This document shows positions 45,828-56,881 of a DNA stretch of 64,000 nt, in pieces. The notes beneath the pieces were generated by a model, which was not told where the DNA came from, did no database searches, and saw only the letters and a program-made list of their open reading frames with translations. The position numbers and the translations under genes were made by a program. The first letter of the stretch is position 1. The number at the start of each line of letters is the position of its first letter. The stretch is from contig OX123186.2 of assembly GCA_944739405.2 (NCBI GenBank), positions 34,023,551 through 34,087,550 on the forward strand, read 5' to 3'. Source of the DNA: Euclidia mi (lineage: Eukaryota; Arthropoda; Insecta; Lepidoptera; Erebidae).

Positions 45828-46747
45828 TTTAGGGCTCCGTACCTCGAAACGAAAAAAAACGGAACCCTTATAGGATCACTTTATTGTCCATCCGTCTGTC
45901 AAGACCTTTTTTCTCAGAAACGCATGGAGGTATCAAACTGAAATTTAAATCAAATAGTTAAATCTACTCCAGCCCTTGAAGCTGTGAAAAATCAAATTTC
46001 TAAGCCAACGCAATAAAAAAATACAGCCGTTTATGCTGCAAATTTCCGCAAATTTAAAAACTCGTAAGGGAATCAAAACTTACAGGGTACTTCCCGTGAA
46101 CTCAGAAAGGAAAAATTCCGAAAACCGATTTTTTAGTTACATCATATAAAAAAATATTTATATTAATGTTAAGGTTACTACTCCTTTCCTCATGAACGTG
46201 GCAATCAAATTGAAATTCATATCATATACTCGAGTCTATTATATCTTTAAACTGTAACAAAATCAAACTTCTATCTCAACGTAATCAAAAGGAAAAGAAA
46301 TTTAACTATATTTTTTTGCAAACTCGCAACTACTGGTAAGGGAATCAAAACCTACAGGTTACCTCCCATAAACTCAGATTCTTGAGATTTGGTACGAACC
46401 AACGTCTTATAGCACAGATAAAGTAAAAATTGCGAAAACCGAAAATTTTTTGTTACATCATATAAAAATATTTTTATTAATAATTTTAAAGGTACTAACT
46501 ACCCCTTTCCTCATGAACCCGTAGAGGTATAAAATTGAAATTCATATCAAATGCTCAAGTTAAACCTAAAGGGTACCTCCAGTCGATCTAGAATCTTGAA
46601 ATTTGGCATAAATATAAATAAAAAATGGAAACATTTCCAAAACCTTAAATTTTTAGTTACATCACATATTTTTTAAAATAATTATATATACCTTCAGGTA
46701 TGTACAGAACCCTCGGTGCTCGAGTCCGACTCGCACTTGACCGGTTC
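45828..46747 (+). repeat. Non-autonomous lepidopteran dispersed element with internal repeats
   Basis: Begins AGGGCTCCGTACCTCGAAAC with GAACCCTTATAGGATCAC and ends GAACCCTCGGTGCTCGAGTC ... CTCGCACTTGACCGGTT. Inside, a unit of roughly 270 bp (GGGAATCAAAACYTACAG ... CTCCC ... ACTCAGA) is repeated two to three times. No coding capacity. Confidence 0.7.
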
Positions 46748-48130
46748 AATTGGACAATACACCAAATACCATTTCTCTATTTGATTCAACGAAAATAATG
46801 TGAATTTATTACTTCAAGGGAGCGCCGTTGTTTCGTCCTGTTTCGTAATATGTATGTTACGTTTGTGTACGATTTACTTTGAAGTAGTTTAAATACGTAT
46901 TTAAGTATTGAGTGAAGTGAAACAAAAAAAAGAAATCCAATAAAATAATTATTATAATTTAAAATGCTCAATTGGTCAAGTACCGAACGATAGCTTTTTG
47001 TAGCAAAGCAGTGCGTATGATATATATAGATATATACGTTCATGTCTATTTTGTATGAGTTCTAATAAAATAAATACAATATTGCTGTCTCAATATTTTT
47101 TCAGTCGGCTGCTTATACATTAGTTTTCTTTCACGCCGATCCACTTTAATATTTGTGTTCGTCGACTTGTAAAGAACTAAATTAAGATATCGGAGTAGAC
47201 TCATCAATCACTAGTAATCGTCCAGTAATTTGTTTATTATCGTTCAAGGATGAGAATGACTGTCAATATCATCTGATTAAAGTGAACAATATTAGACGTT
47301 TTTATAGAACTGAGATCGTTTCGGACGTAAATAGAAAAATATAGGAAATATTTTATGCCTTGAATTTGTAAGTAATGGTTTCGAACATGATTGGTGTAAT
47401 TCAGTATACGTGTTTTGGATCAATTTACTAAGTTTTGTTAGAGCAGTTAACTAATTGAGTTTCGCTTTATAAGTCATGAACAATAATGTGAATGGTAACT
47501 GCTGTATTCGATTATAATTATGAAATTGAAAACAATAATAATCAATGAATAAAAACAAACCCAATTAATCTAGAATAGAGGTGGACCTCCTCAAACTCGA
47601 ATCTGATTTGACTACATGAACAATAATGTGCACAACAACATTCAATCAAACGTTTCAACTGAAAATCTCAATAAAAATCAGTTTACCCGGTTACACATAA
47701 CCGCCTTAAAAATCTTGAGCGGAACGTCAGATGCGTCAGAGAGGTTTTATATACCTACCAACTCTAATTTGTTTCAATCAGATCGTACGTCCAATCTTTT
47801 CCCTGTTATACCTACGACATCAATAACCAAAACTGCCAACGCATACCTTACGCAAGTTTCAGCGTACACAACACACCAAATATTTCATAGACCAAGAATG
47901 CTATTCAATAAATTTAATCAAACGCTGTACCGTCTCCAATAAATTCACCCATATGATTTAAACACCGGTAATATTTCATATGCGTGAAGTCGGACGCACA
48001 AAAGCGTCGGGGTATTCTGTAGCGCGTCGTTTGTTAGTTACGCGCGATTAGTTGCTGCGACGTACGACAGTCGTGTCACCGCAACACATCATGTGATCCA
48101 TGAACGTACACTTTAATTTGATAATCTAAT
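46748..48130. other. 1.4 kb without a recognised gene
   Basis: An open frame of 108 codons (47616-47942, plus) exists but has no recognisable family, splice context or codon signature, so I do not call it a gene. Confidence 0.35.
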
Positions 48131-48133
48131 ACC

Positions 48134-48306
48134 TATATAAAATTCTCGTGTCACAGTTTTCGTTCCCATACTCCTCCGAAACGGCTTGACCGATTTTGAT
48201 GAAATTTTTTGTGCTTATCCGGTTTCTATGAGAATCGGCCAACATCTATTTTTCAAAAAAAAAAAAAAAAAAAAAATTGCAAAACAACGTTTGCCGGGTC
48301 AGCTAG
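48134..48306 (+). mobile_element. Helitron-like non-autonomous element
   Basis: Carries TACTCCTCCGAAACGGCTTG and GAATCGGCCAACATCTATTT, a 22-base A run (48255-48276), and ends GCAAAACAACGTTTGC (short stem) CGGGTCAGCTAG followed by T. A hairpin then CTAG|T is the Helitron 3' rule. The 5' boundary is uncertain. Confidence 0.6.
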
Positions 48307-48582
48307 TTTACAATATTATCGGACTATGTTTGAAGGGAACATAGTTTATCGAACATGCGTTTGGATTTACTTGGCGTCTATCATCTCCCTCGAAAACTTT
48401 TCTAATGATTATGTTTCAGGTGGTTCGTACTTGGTGTCTCTACGTAGTATGATGAGTTTAGTGTGTATCGCGAGTGAAGCCGCAAGCAGCAATTGTTCTG
48501 ACTGACATATGGTTTAGTTTCATAGCATAGGCACCCACTTCCGTTTTATATTCAAAAATACTTGTCGTATTATAAGATCGTG
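48307..48582. other. Unassigned stretch
   Basis: No feature recognised between the Helitron-like end and the MITE. Confidence 0.35.
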
Positions 48583-48585
48583 TTA

Positions 48586-49398
48586 GGGTCAATTCACACC
48601 GAAACGCGACGCGACGCGACGATGCTTGAAGAGGACAGTGGTTTTGCGCTGCGTAGCGCGACGCCGCGAGATGCATCGCGGCGTCGCGAGGTGCATAGTG
48701 AAGTCGATAACGGCGCGACGCCTCGCTGCGCAGCGAGACACCGCGAGGAGAGCGAAACATGTCTACTCGCCCCGGCCGACCGCCGGGCGCCGCGCCCGCG
48801 CCAGCCGCAGTCTGCCATTTGTATTTTGTAAGCGCTAGGGATGATCGATATTACAAAATACAAAATAAAGTACATCGATGTACGATAAACATCATTTGAA
48901 AAACATCGATGTTTTGGAAACATCTATGTTTTTTATTCGGTAGGAAATAATTTAATAGAATTTTATTTTTGTAATCTCCTTCCTCTTCCTCTTCTGCAAG
49001 AAGTCCGATTACAACAAGATCCCAGTCTATCATTATGTTTTCACTTGAGCACTTGACCGAACTGCACCAATTCTAAACGAAGTCTGGACGGAAATAGTAG
49101 ACAAGTAGCGACAGCAGCCTCAGGCTTCGCCTCGCGGCGTCGCGCTGCGTCGCGCGGCATCACGAGACGCAGCACCGCTCTTGCACGCCGGCCATACCGG
49201 CGATGCACCGCTGCGGCGCAATACGTCGCGGTACGTCGCGAGGCATCTCGAGGCGCAGTGCTGCGTAGTGCAACGTATTCTGAATTCTCAAAATGGAGTG
49301 TGTATGTTATCGCGTTGTAAATAAAGTATATTTTCAGTTGCTCTATTAAAATGTGCGCGCATCGTCGCGTCGCGTCGCGTTTCGGTGAGAATTGACCC
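48586..49398. mobile_element. MITE with 39-bp inverted repeats made of CGCGACG units
   Basis: The left end GGGTCAATTCACACCGAAAC at 48586 runs to 48624. The right end 49360-49398 is its complement with one mismatch in 39. TTA flanks both sides (48583-48585, 49399-49401), the target duplication typical of PIF/Harbinger elements. The inner part of each TIR is CGCGACG tandem units, and two GC-rich blocks (48640-48830, 49120-49265) consist of more GCGTCGCGAGG-like words. The centre is AT-rich with palindromes GTACATCGATGTAC (48870-48883) and AAAACATCGATGTTTT (48900-48915). Open frames here are by-products of composition. Confidence 0.8.
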
Positions 49399-49401
49399 TT
49401 A

Positions 49402-49880
49402 GTCTCCACTGAACTCCTCTTTGAAAATCTTAACCCTTCTGTTAATTTATTTCATCTATATACATTTCAAATTCACTATTAGAGCTAGTCGGTGTTTAGG
49501 ATTAACAATAACGCCGAATTAAAATCGGCCAGAACAATAATTATTAGGTTATTATGATAATTTTAATTATGAATACTTTTGCCTACAAACGTGAGACACA
49601 ATTTTATGTAGCACTAATGTTTCCTTAACATTTTTTTATGTTTAGTTTATGGTTATAATAATCTAATGAATAATTAATTAAAATTTTTAGCATATTATAT
49701 ATTTATAGCATTAGCTTTATTAGCCTTTCTGGTGGTACTCATAAATTATCGTTTGTATTATCGAAAGGCAGAAATATTTAACACTAACGGTCTATTCGCT
49801 AAGTGTGAAAATTAAGGATATTACTTAGTTTAAACAGTCTCAACTCAACCAGTGAAAGAAACATACGAAATATTATGAAA
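49402..49880. other. Non-coding stretch
   Basis: AT-rich, nothing recognised. Confidence 0.4.
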
Positions 49881-49889
49881 GTACTTGAA

Positions 49890-50295
49890 GCCGTGTGGTT
49901 GACGGCATAGAATAGAAGTGTCACCACCCCCTATCTGCCCGTGGGTGTCGTAAGAGGCGACTAAGGGATAACACGATGCAAATACCATCTTTGCGTAGAG
50001 ACGGAAAACTCGACATCAAACCCTATACGACTGCCTCGTTGGACTCGCGGCATAAATGTGCGCGTGGGATCGGGAGGTCCCGGGTTCGATTCCTGGGTCG
50101 GGCAGTGTTATTGGGTTTTTCTGTCACGAAATTCTCAGTAGCAGCACGGAGTCTGGAAATGTGCCCGGTACGGCAATAGGCTCGCCCCTTATTACGTGGG
50201 ACTAAAGTATATCTGGCGAAAAGTGGGTGTAGAAATACACCTCTGCCTACCCCTTCGGGGATAAAAGGCGTGACTATATGTATGTATGTATGTAT
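49890..50295 (+). repeat. SINE family 1, young copy with target-site duplication
   Basis: Flanked by GTACTTGAA at 49881-49889 and 50296-50304, a perfect 9-bp duplication. Body nearly identical to 18241-18654. Begins GCCGTGTGGTTGACGGC and ends with (TATG)n. Confidence 0.9.
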
Positions 50296-50304
50296 GTACT
50301 TGAA

Positions 50305-51097
50305 ACATAATAAATATACCGGCATATAAAGAAACCGGCTATTTGCAATTTCTCTCGAACACTTTAGGAAACAGACTGTCTGAGTAATGTGCGTATAGCT
50401 TCAATATAGTATTTTACTGCTGTTTTATTCCTTTATACATGCCGCAGCACAAATACTCTGAGTGTTTACTAGTATTTTGACTCGTTGCTACTTTAAAATT
50501 TAACCAAATAATAATTTTGAAATGAAGATTTAAAAGACACAATTCGCATTTTAGAAGCCAACGTTTATGTTTGCTTACATAATATTCTCGTAAATAAGTA
50601 CTTGCAGACTTACTAACAATGTAGGGTGCGGTGCACCTACACTCCGTCAGTAATACAATTAGTGATTACTAGTTGTTGTTGTTCATTTTGAGCCTCACTG
50701 ATGTTTTACTACTACTTACCAGGGTTAGCTACACACATTTATTACCAGCACAAGATTATCAACGGCCTGCACACCTCAGATAATTCTGACACGGAGGAAA
50801 TGGATATGAAAACGATGTCAAATAGCCATCAGGTTAATGAAGAGCTTAAGAAAATCTAGCTAAAAATAATGTTTGGAAATATAATGTTGAACAGATAAAA
50901 GCAATTTAAATCCTTAATGGCACGGTTCTATGCGAATTCGTCAATATTATACAAAAAGAAAGAGGGCTTTTGCCAACCTCGGTGTAAGTCGCTTGAGCAG
51001 GGCTCGGCACGCATTTAACTGTGAAGCCATTTAGATTTTTCGAATTTCGAATATGAATCTGGCTCGAATCTTGTTTACTTATAGAGGGAAATAAACA
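50305..51097. other. Non-coding stretch
   Basis: 50630-50800 resembles lepidopteran repeat debris (TAGCTACACACATTTATTACC). No gene seen. Confidence 0.35.
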
Positions 51098-51399
51098 TCT
51101 ACACGGCAGTCTAGCGTTTCGTTGAAATTAAACTACAGTTTACGGATTTCATCGCGTTATTATTTAAAAGTTATCTCAAATTGAGATAACTTTTAAATTC
51201 AAGACAAAGACAAATATCACCTCAGTCTGCCGTGAACATGAATCCTGTAAAGAATTCGAAACGTCGGCTAGTAATATAAATGTAGTTTCTAGATCTTTCG
51301 GTTTAAATGTAATAACAAATAACCAGTGAAACCAATATAACGCGATAAAATCCGTAAACTGTAGTTTAATTTCAACGAAACGCTAGACTGCCGTGTAGA
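51098..51399. mobile_element. MITE with 63-bp terminal inverted repeats
   Basis: 51098-51160 and 51337-51399 are inverted copies with one mismatch in 63, beginning TCTACACGGCAGTCTAGCG. Just inside the left arm a perfect palindrome has arms TTTAAAAGTTATCTCAA (51163-51179) and 51181-51197 around one base. No coding capacity. Target duplication not clear. Confidence 0.85.
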
Positions 51400-51857
51400 C
51401 TTCAAATATTTCCATATAGTATACATACATAGGGCCCCGCAAACAACTTGACACAAGAAGCCGCTGCACTGGTGGCAATATTTGCAGTGTTTCTGTTGGA
51501 ATTTTATTATTAGTATTTGGCTCGCTTCTTACGCAAATTAATCGAATCACTTCATGCTGACTAAGAATTTTAGTAGTCTTTTTCCACCGCTCTTGTGCTG
51601 TAGGTTTGATCCCCACACGAAACAATACATTGTTAGATTCATAAATTGTTGATCTGTTTTTAGATACAATACAACAAGAGAGAACCTCTTGTTTTTTGAA
51701 TGTTTGTAAAATATAATTAAAAATTAATAATTTGAGGCTATGCAACTTTAAGATAAATTTATATAAATAAATGTTATATATCTTTTATTGTTTCATTGCC
51801 AATGCTTAGTAAACTTATTTAAACATCAAAGTCACCGCAGAATATGGACTTACCAAG
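51400..51857. other. Unassigned stretch
   Basis: A 120-codon minus-strand open frame (51383-51745) begins inside the MITE arm and has no recognisable family; not called as a gene. Confidence 0.35.
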
Positions 51858-51895
51858 TTTCTATTGTCGGGCTTATTGAAGCCCGACAATAGAAA
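51858..51895. repeat. Perfect 17-bp hairpin, 4-base loop
   Basis: TTTCTATTGTCGGGCTT at 51858-51874, loop ATTG, complement at 51879-51895. No flanking repeat recognised. Confidence 0.9.
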
Positions 51896-53287
51896 GCAGC
51901 ATAATTTGCATAAGCAAAGTTTAAATTTAAGGAACAATGGGATGCATTATTCTGGTTTAAAGTGCTAGTACGAGCCATAGGTTGTGTTAAGGCTTTAGCC
52001 AACGAATTCTGGCTTTGCTTTACATTCAACGTGGAATACAGTATTCATAAAAGTTTTATAAACTGTAAATTCGCACGTGATTGCTTGTATAAATATTTGA
52101 TGAGGCTATTTCGTATTGATATGAGTTTAATTTGTTTGGTTATTAAGTGTAATGGAATCGATTAGGTACGGCTGTTTGTGTGAATTCATTTTATTTGTAG
52201 AATTGATGACATTTTTCACGCAGTTTTTCAGTACGTGTTTACTATGGTACGTATCTTAAATGTGAAATATAATAATTTGTATACCTGTTATCAAGAAACT
52301 TTTGATCAATTTTGTCTCAGTAGAGATACCAATAAAAAAGAAAGACAATTTAAAGTTAAAATGACCACGAAAGTTTAAATTCTTATATCAATAAATACAA
52401 CGTCAGCCGAGGGTCTCGGGTTCTCACAAAATATTATGTTGGTATTAAATTTTAAATGAAAGCATCAGTCCGGGCTGTCATGACGACCGCTGACTGTAAT
52501 TACAGAAAATTTCAAATAGTTTTAACTATAGAATATAACTGTGATAATGCAGGTTGCATTAGCAAAAGCTAATAATACCTCAAATCTGTCTTCAATTCCA
52601 AGTGTCAAGGCGAAGGACTTGGAAGAACTGGAATAACAATACAATGACTATGATCATCAAATTGTTACAATTTGATGTTTAGTCTTTTTATCTTTGGAAT
52701 CAAAGTACCCATCTAGTGATAGTCTGGTCTATATAATTATATTCTACGAAAGGAAAGCTATTAGATTTGTAAAGATTTTTTGTCTTATTTACAATTTCTC
52801 AATTGATCCGTAACTGCACGACCAGGACGTTTAACATAATATATATTCTGTTATTGTTTGAGCTCTTTTAGTGCATATGCACATAATATTATAGTTAATT
52901 TTGTAAATATATAATATTATAAATTATATAATATTATAGTAAATTTTGTGGCATAAAATAGTGTGACACTTTACGTAGATACTGAGATTTTTTTGAAAGC
53001 TAAACAATAGTACCTAACAAATTTTACATAATTTACATACTGCATTATTCTATTCATAAGCTTTTGAAGAAATGATATACCATATAAAATGATGAGTGTT
53101 ATAAGTAAGCGGTTATAAAGTCATATAAGTGAGCATATAGATATAGACATTTTGTTCTTGTACCGTAAACAAATTCACATGATTAAAAAAACATAGGTAT
53201 CTAATACCCATAGCTGATGGAACGATGGTAAAAGCTAAAAGCGATCATCTCTTCAGAACGTATGCGACAAATACTTGTTCTGTCTGC
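51896..53287. other. Non-coding stretch
   Basis: AT-rich. 52340-52400 is a diverged copy of the sequence right of the hairpin at 22221-22306. Confidence 0.4.
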
Positions 53288-53400
53288 TTACACATAGCGT
53301 AGCGGCATAAGCGATCACCTCATGATTCAACAAGTGTGTAGTGGGTTCGATCTCTACAAGGGACAATGCTTTATATGATCCTCAAATTGTGGTTATAATA
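53288..53400 (+). repeat. tRNA-derived SINE head (family 4)
   Basis: A-box-like AGCGTAGCGGCATAAGCG followed by B-box-like GGGTTCGATCTC about 50 bases later, then ACAAGGGACAATG. The tRNA fold is imperfect, so a SINE or tRNA pseudogene rather than a working tRNA. Confidence 0.55.
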
Positions 53401-54354
53401 ATGTATTCTTTGTGTTCGTTGATTTAATGTTTTAACAGTCACCTGCGATGCAATGTTGGAACTTAGATCGCGACTTGTCTTTCTAAAAAAAATTTTGAAA
53501 TCTGAATTCGGTACAAAATATTGCGATTAGTTCTACTTAGTTTGCGTATTATTTGTGTCAGTTATTATAATGTATGTAAACTATGATATAAGTAAAGCAT
53601 TTTTCCTGGTTTAGTACTTGAATTTTAAGTTTAAAAAATCCAGTTACATACGTGGAGCACATAATATGATAAACATGTCTTATCTGAATTCATGTATGCC
53701 GATTATCCCTAAATAATTTCTGCCTTTCTCAGTTTTATTGTTTTCAGTAACCTGAAAGTAATCAAAACAATAATTTGGGGAATCATTTCCTCATATTTCA
53801 GTAATCAAAGGTCTGTTTGTCTAGGAAAATGAGGCGTCTCACATTCTTGTCTCTACCGCAGATATTATACACTTGTTTGTGTCAACACTCCAGTGTCGCG
53901 TCGAAGAATTACTTCATTTCGGAAAGTGCTGTCGAATCTACGTTTATTATCCAATTACACCTATGCTACCAACTGATAACAAGTCAGACTTAAACTAATG
54001 TCCTATGAAAGTTAATTAATTACAGAATAGGTGCGGCTTTAATTTAATGTGCTTGTCTCATTCGCTTGGTATGCTACAGAGAATATATTGTTTTGATACT
54101 AAAAGTTTATCACATATCGATATTTTAAGTATAAAATTCATCTCTAAATGTGTTATATATAATGAAAAAGTAATTAAGACTCTGATGAACTGTAAACTAT
54201 CAGTATAATTAATATAGTCAGTATATAGTTTGTAGGTAAAAAACCTCTTTTCAAAATTTGGGGTCAGGGTCTAGCCACTGGATCCAATGGAATTCGATAA
54301 GTAGTGCAAGCTATTGGGATAAAATATGTGAAGTACAGAGTCTTTCAAACAAGA
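53401..54354. other. Non-coding stretch
   Basis: AT-rich, no gene recognised. Confidence 0.4.
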
Positions 54355-55043
54355 TAACCATAACGTTGCCTAGTGGAAAGACCGACGGACTGCTAAGCAG
54401 AGTATCTCGGGTTCGAATCCACAGCGCATACCAATGACTTTTGGAAGTTATGTGCTTAAATTGTTAATTATCGCTTGCTACACGGTGAAGGAAAAACATC
54501 GTGTGGAAACCTGCATGTCTGAGAGTTCTCTATTTGTTCTTGAAAGACATGTAAAGTCTGCCAAGCCGCACTTGGCCAGCGTGGTTCACTACGGCCTTAC
54601 CCTTCTTATAGAGAGAAGAGGCCCGTGCCCAGCAGTTGGAAAGTATATACAGGGTGTCACAAGACCCATCACCAAGCCGAAGTCTACTCGTTGTAGACAT
54701 CATGCCAAGTCATACTAACCAAAAATATTACGTGGTAAACGTTTTTTTTTTTAAGTTTTTACATTTTTTTACCGCAATTAAAAGCGCGCGCTTGCAATCC
54801 CCGAAATACCTATTTATCCATGGGATCATAGGGCATCTAAAGAACATATTGGCTGGGTAAATGCATTGATTTTGTACTTAATTAGAAAAAATCCATACTT
54901 AACTTTGAGCCTCAATATCTCCTGAACCAGTAATTTCCCAGGTATGGTGCCGAAATAAGAAATGTTCGTAGTGATTGGTACAACATGGGATTTCAGTTTT
55001 CGTTAAGGGTATTTTTACACTCTGTATATACAGGCCAACCATG
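54355..55043 (+). repeat. SINE (family 3 head, different tail) split by a MITE
   Basis: Head TTGCCTAGTGG (A box) and CGGGTTCGAATCC (B box, about 54408-54420) match SINE family 3. The body then switches to CGGTGAAGGAAAAACATCGTG and GAGGCCCGTGCCCAGCAG. It is interrupted at TATATA by a MITE and ends CAGGCCAACCATGATGATG. Confidence 0.75.
54650..55024. mobile_element. MITE inserted in a SINE at TATATA
   Basis: Starts CAGGGTGTCACA and ends ACACTCTG (imperfect inverted ends). TATATA stands on both sides (54644-54649, 55025-55030). Removing it restores the usual SINE sequence. 375 bp, no coding capacity. Confidence 0.75.
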
Positions 55044-55078
55044 ATGATGATGATGTCTTATAAGGCTAATTTATATAA

Positions 55079-55255
55079 AACTAGCGACCCGTCCCGGCTT
55101 CGCACGGGTACAATGCAATATTATGCATGTATTATATATATAAACTTTCCTCTTGAATCATTCTATCTAGAAAAAAAACCGCATTAAAATCCGTAGCGTA
55201 GTTCTAAGGATTTAAGCATACATAGGGACAGACAGGCAGAAGGCAGACTTTGTTT
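55079..55255 (+). repeat. Dispersed lepidopteran repeat (CTAGCGACCCGTCCCGGC)
   Basis: Begins AAACTAGCGACCCGTCCCGG with a small ACCCGT/ACGGGT stem and ends AGCATACATAGGGACAGACA. Recognised from memory as widespread in Lepidoptera; possibly Helitron- or LINE-related. Confidence 0.55.
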
Positions 55256-55256
55256 C

Positions 55257-55640
55257 ATGTTCCCCCCGTGGGATCTACACCTTGTCGTGGTGGGGGGCTC
55301 AGTAACCGTGATTAGGTCACCCACGGTGAGGCTAAGCAAGATCCCGGGAGTGGACGCTCCACGTGGGCTTGACAGAGGCCTGCGCAGGATGCGTCCAATG
55401 GTGCGGGTGCGAGGGACAGTTCATCTGTCCCTCGCAGTCCGCCCGCCTGACCATCTGGCAGGCCAATATCCGTTGGGGGGTAGCGAGGAATGCTTCGGCG
55501 ATACACTACCCTCCGACACGGGTACATGAGGAACACGGGTTGGTTTTTAGTCAGTAAGAGTCTGACAGTCCCCTTCGCCCTTTCTCCGGGGCGGAGGGAC
55601 TCCATGAGGATTTTCCAAACCGACACCAAAAAAAAACAAA
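55257..55640 (+). repeat. GC-rich structured dispersed repeat ending in an A-rich tail
   Basis: Unusually GC-rich block: CCCCCCGTGGGATCTACACC, GTAACCGTGATTAGGTCACC, a stem GAGGGACAG/CTGTCCCTC at about 55412-55435, then TTTTTAGTCAGTAAGAGTCT and a tail of A-rich sequence (55624-55645). The layout (structured 5' part, A-rich 3' end, no tRNA boxes) suggests a SINE or the 5'/3' end pieces of a LINE. Confidence 0.5.
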
Positions 55641-55645
55641 AAAGG

Positions 55646-56441
55646 AAAGACTGTTTCATAATATGTAGTGATTACTATTAAATAAATGTTAAAGATTGTG
55701 AGGGTGCAATATTTAAATAATGTATTTTAATAAATGTTTTCAGTAATATAGATACAGCAGAATAATACATAAAAACTACCCTTTGAAACCCACGCGGCTA
55801 AGTTTAGTACCTATCTAAATAGTTCTAGGTGAAAGAATTATAACGAAGACCTTACCTTAGCTTGTACTAACTAGCTACGCCCACAAAGGACTATTTTAGC
55901 CCCGTATGGTCAGCATTTGTAAAATCCCTTCATAGTGCTCTCTTACATTCCCCAAGGAAAACACATGCCGAAATTGAGCTTCTTGCACCTAGTGTTTCCG
56001 GCAGTGAGTTGTCTGTCAGTCAATCAGTAACGCAAGAATTTTATATATACAGATTATAGTAAATACTTACTCTTTCGAGGATAAAAGTTTACTATCCAGC
56101 ATTTTTCCTGTCACTGATCTTCTCTCCCTAGACAGTTTTGTATATTTTTGTTACTTTTCATGTCATGCAAAAACAATCCAGTTTGTTTAGTTAAAAAATA
56201 AACAACAGTTCCAGTATTTCTACGTCCGTTTCCTCCCGGCTAAAGTTGCCTGCTCAGTGAGATATAATTCACTGTAAGAAACTGGTGAGTGGAATCATTT
56301 AAGTTGCAGGTAGTCTGCATAATACTGCACACTTTTGATAAACTGCAGTATTTCATGAAAATTGCTGAGAAACGTTATGAAATAGGTGCCAATTTTAAAG
56401 TATTTTGAGTTGTTTGTGGTGATAAGGGAATATTTATCAAA
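55646..56441. other. Non-coding stretch
   Basis: AT-rich; 55860-56040 contains fragments resembling LINE 3' debris. No gene seen. Confidence 0.35.
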
Positions 56442-56449
56442 TTGTTAGT

Positions 56450-56681
56450 GCATAGCGTTCCCACCAAGAACTTAGGGTCCCAAGCCAACCTCACCTGCAA
56501 GTGGTGCACCTGCCGATCAACGGACGAGGCTCTGGCAAACAAAATGTCCCAATAAGCGGCAATAGGCTCGCCACCTATTACGTGGGATCAAAACACTGGC
56601 GAAAAGTGGGCGTTTAATATGCCTCTGCCTACCCCTTCGGGGAAACAGGCGTGAGACTATGTATGTATGTATGTATGTATG
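56450..56681 (+). repeat. SINE family 2
   Basis: Head GTGCATAGCGTTCCCACC, body with CGGCAATAGGCTCGCCACC, tail CCTTCGGGGAAACAGGCGTG plus (TATG)n. Flanking duplication TTGTTAGT at 56442-56449 and 56682-56689. Confidence 0.85.
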
Positions 56682-56881
56682 TTGTTAGTCCATTCTTCAA
56701 AAAGGTATATCGTCTAAAATTATAATCTTGATGAGTATTATGCATAATTATTGATACAGTTGATATAAACAGTGCCAAGTCGAGTGTTATTAAACTCATA
56801 GCTTTATTTACTCCTGTAAAGTAATATCAAATTGCTATAAAATTGGTGGAGTATTTATAAACCAGTACCATTTCAAAATAA

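Noticed and set aside
47616..47942. 108-codon open frame rich in N, S and T
   Set aside because: No family, splice signals or conserved motif; chance frames of this length are expected in AT-rich DNA of this size.
48594..48923. Arg/Ala-rich open frames on both strands
   Set aside because: Produced by CGCGACG-type repeats of the MITE; low-complexity composition.
50712..50770. Exon between CTTAC and CTCAG on the minus strand
   Set aside because: The segment resembles a common lepidopteran repeat and has no clean open frame in phase with the CUB gene.
51383..51745. 120-codon minus-strand open frame
   Set aside because: Ends inside a MITE arm and has no recognisable domain; insufficient support.
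51858..51895. Hairpin as a bacterial-type terminator
   Set aside because: The DNA is eukaryotic and no gene precedes it.
53288..53400. Functional tRNA gene
   Set aside because: A and B boxes exist but the cloverleaf is incomplete and the context is SINE-like. The same applies to the boxes in the other SINEs.
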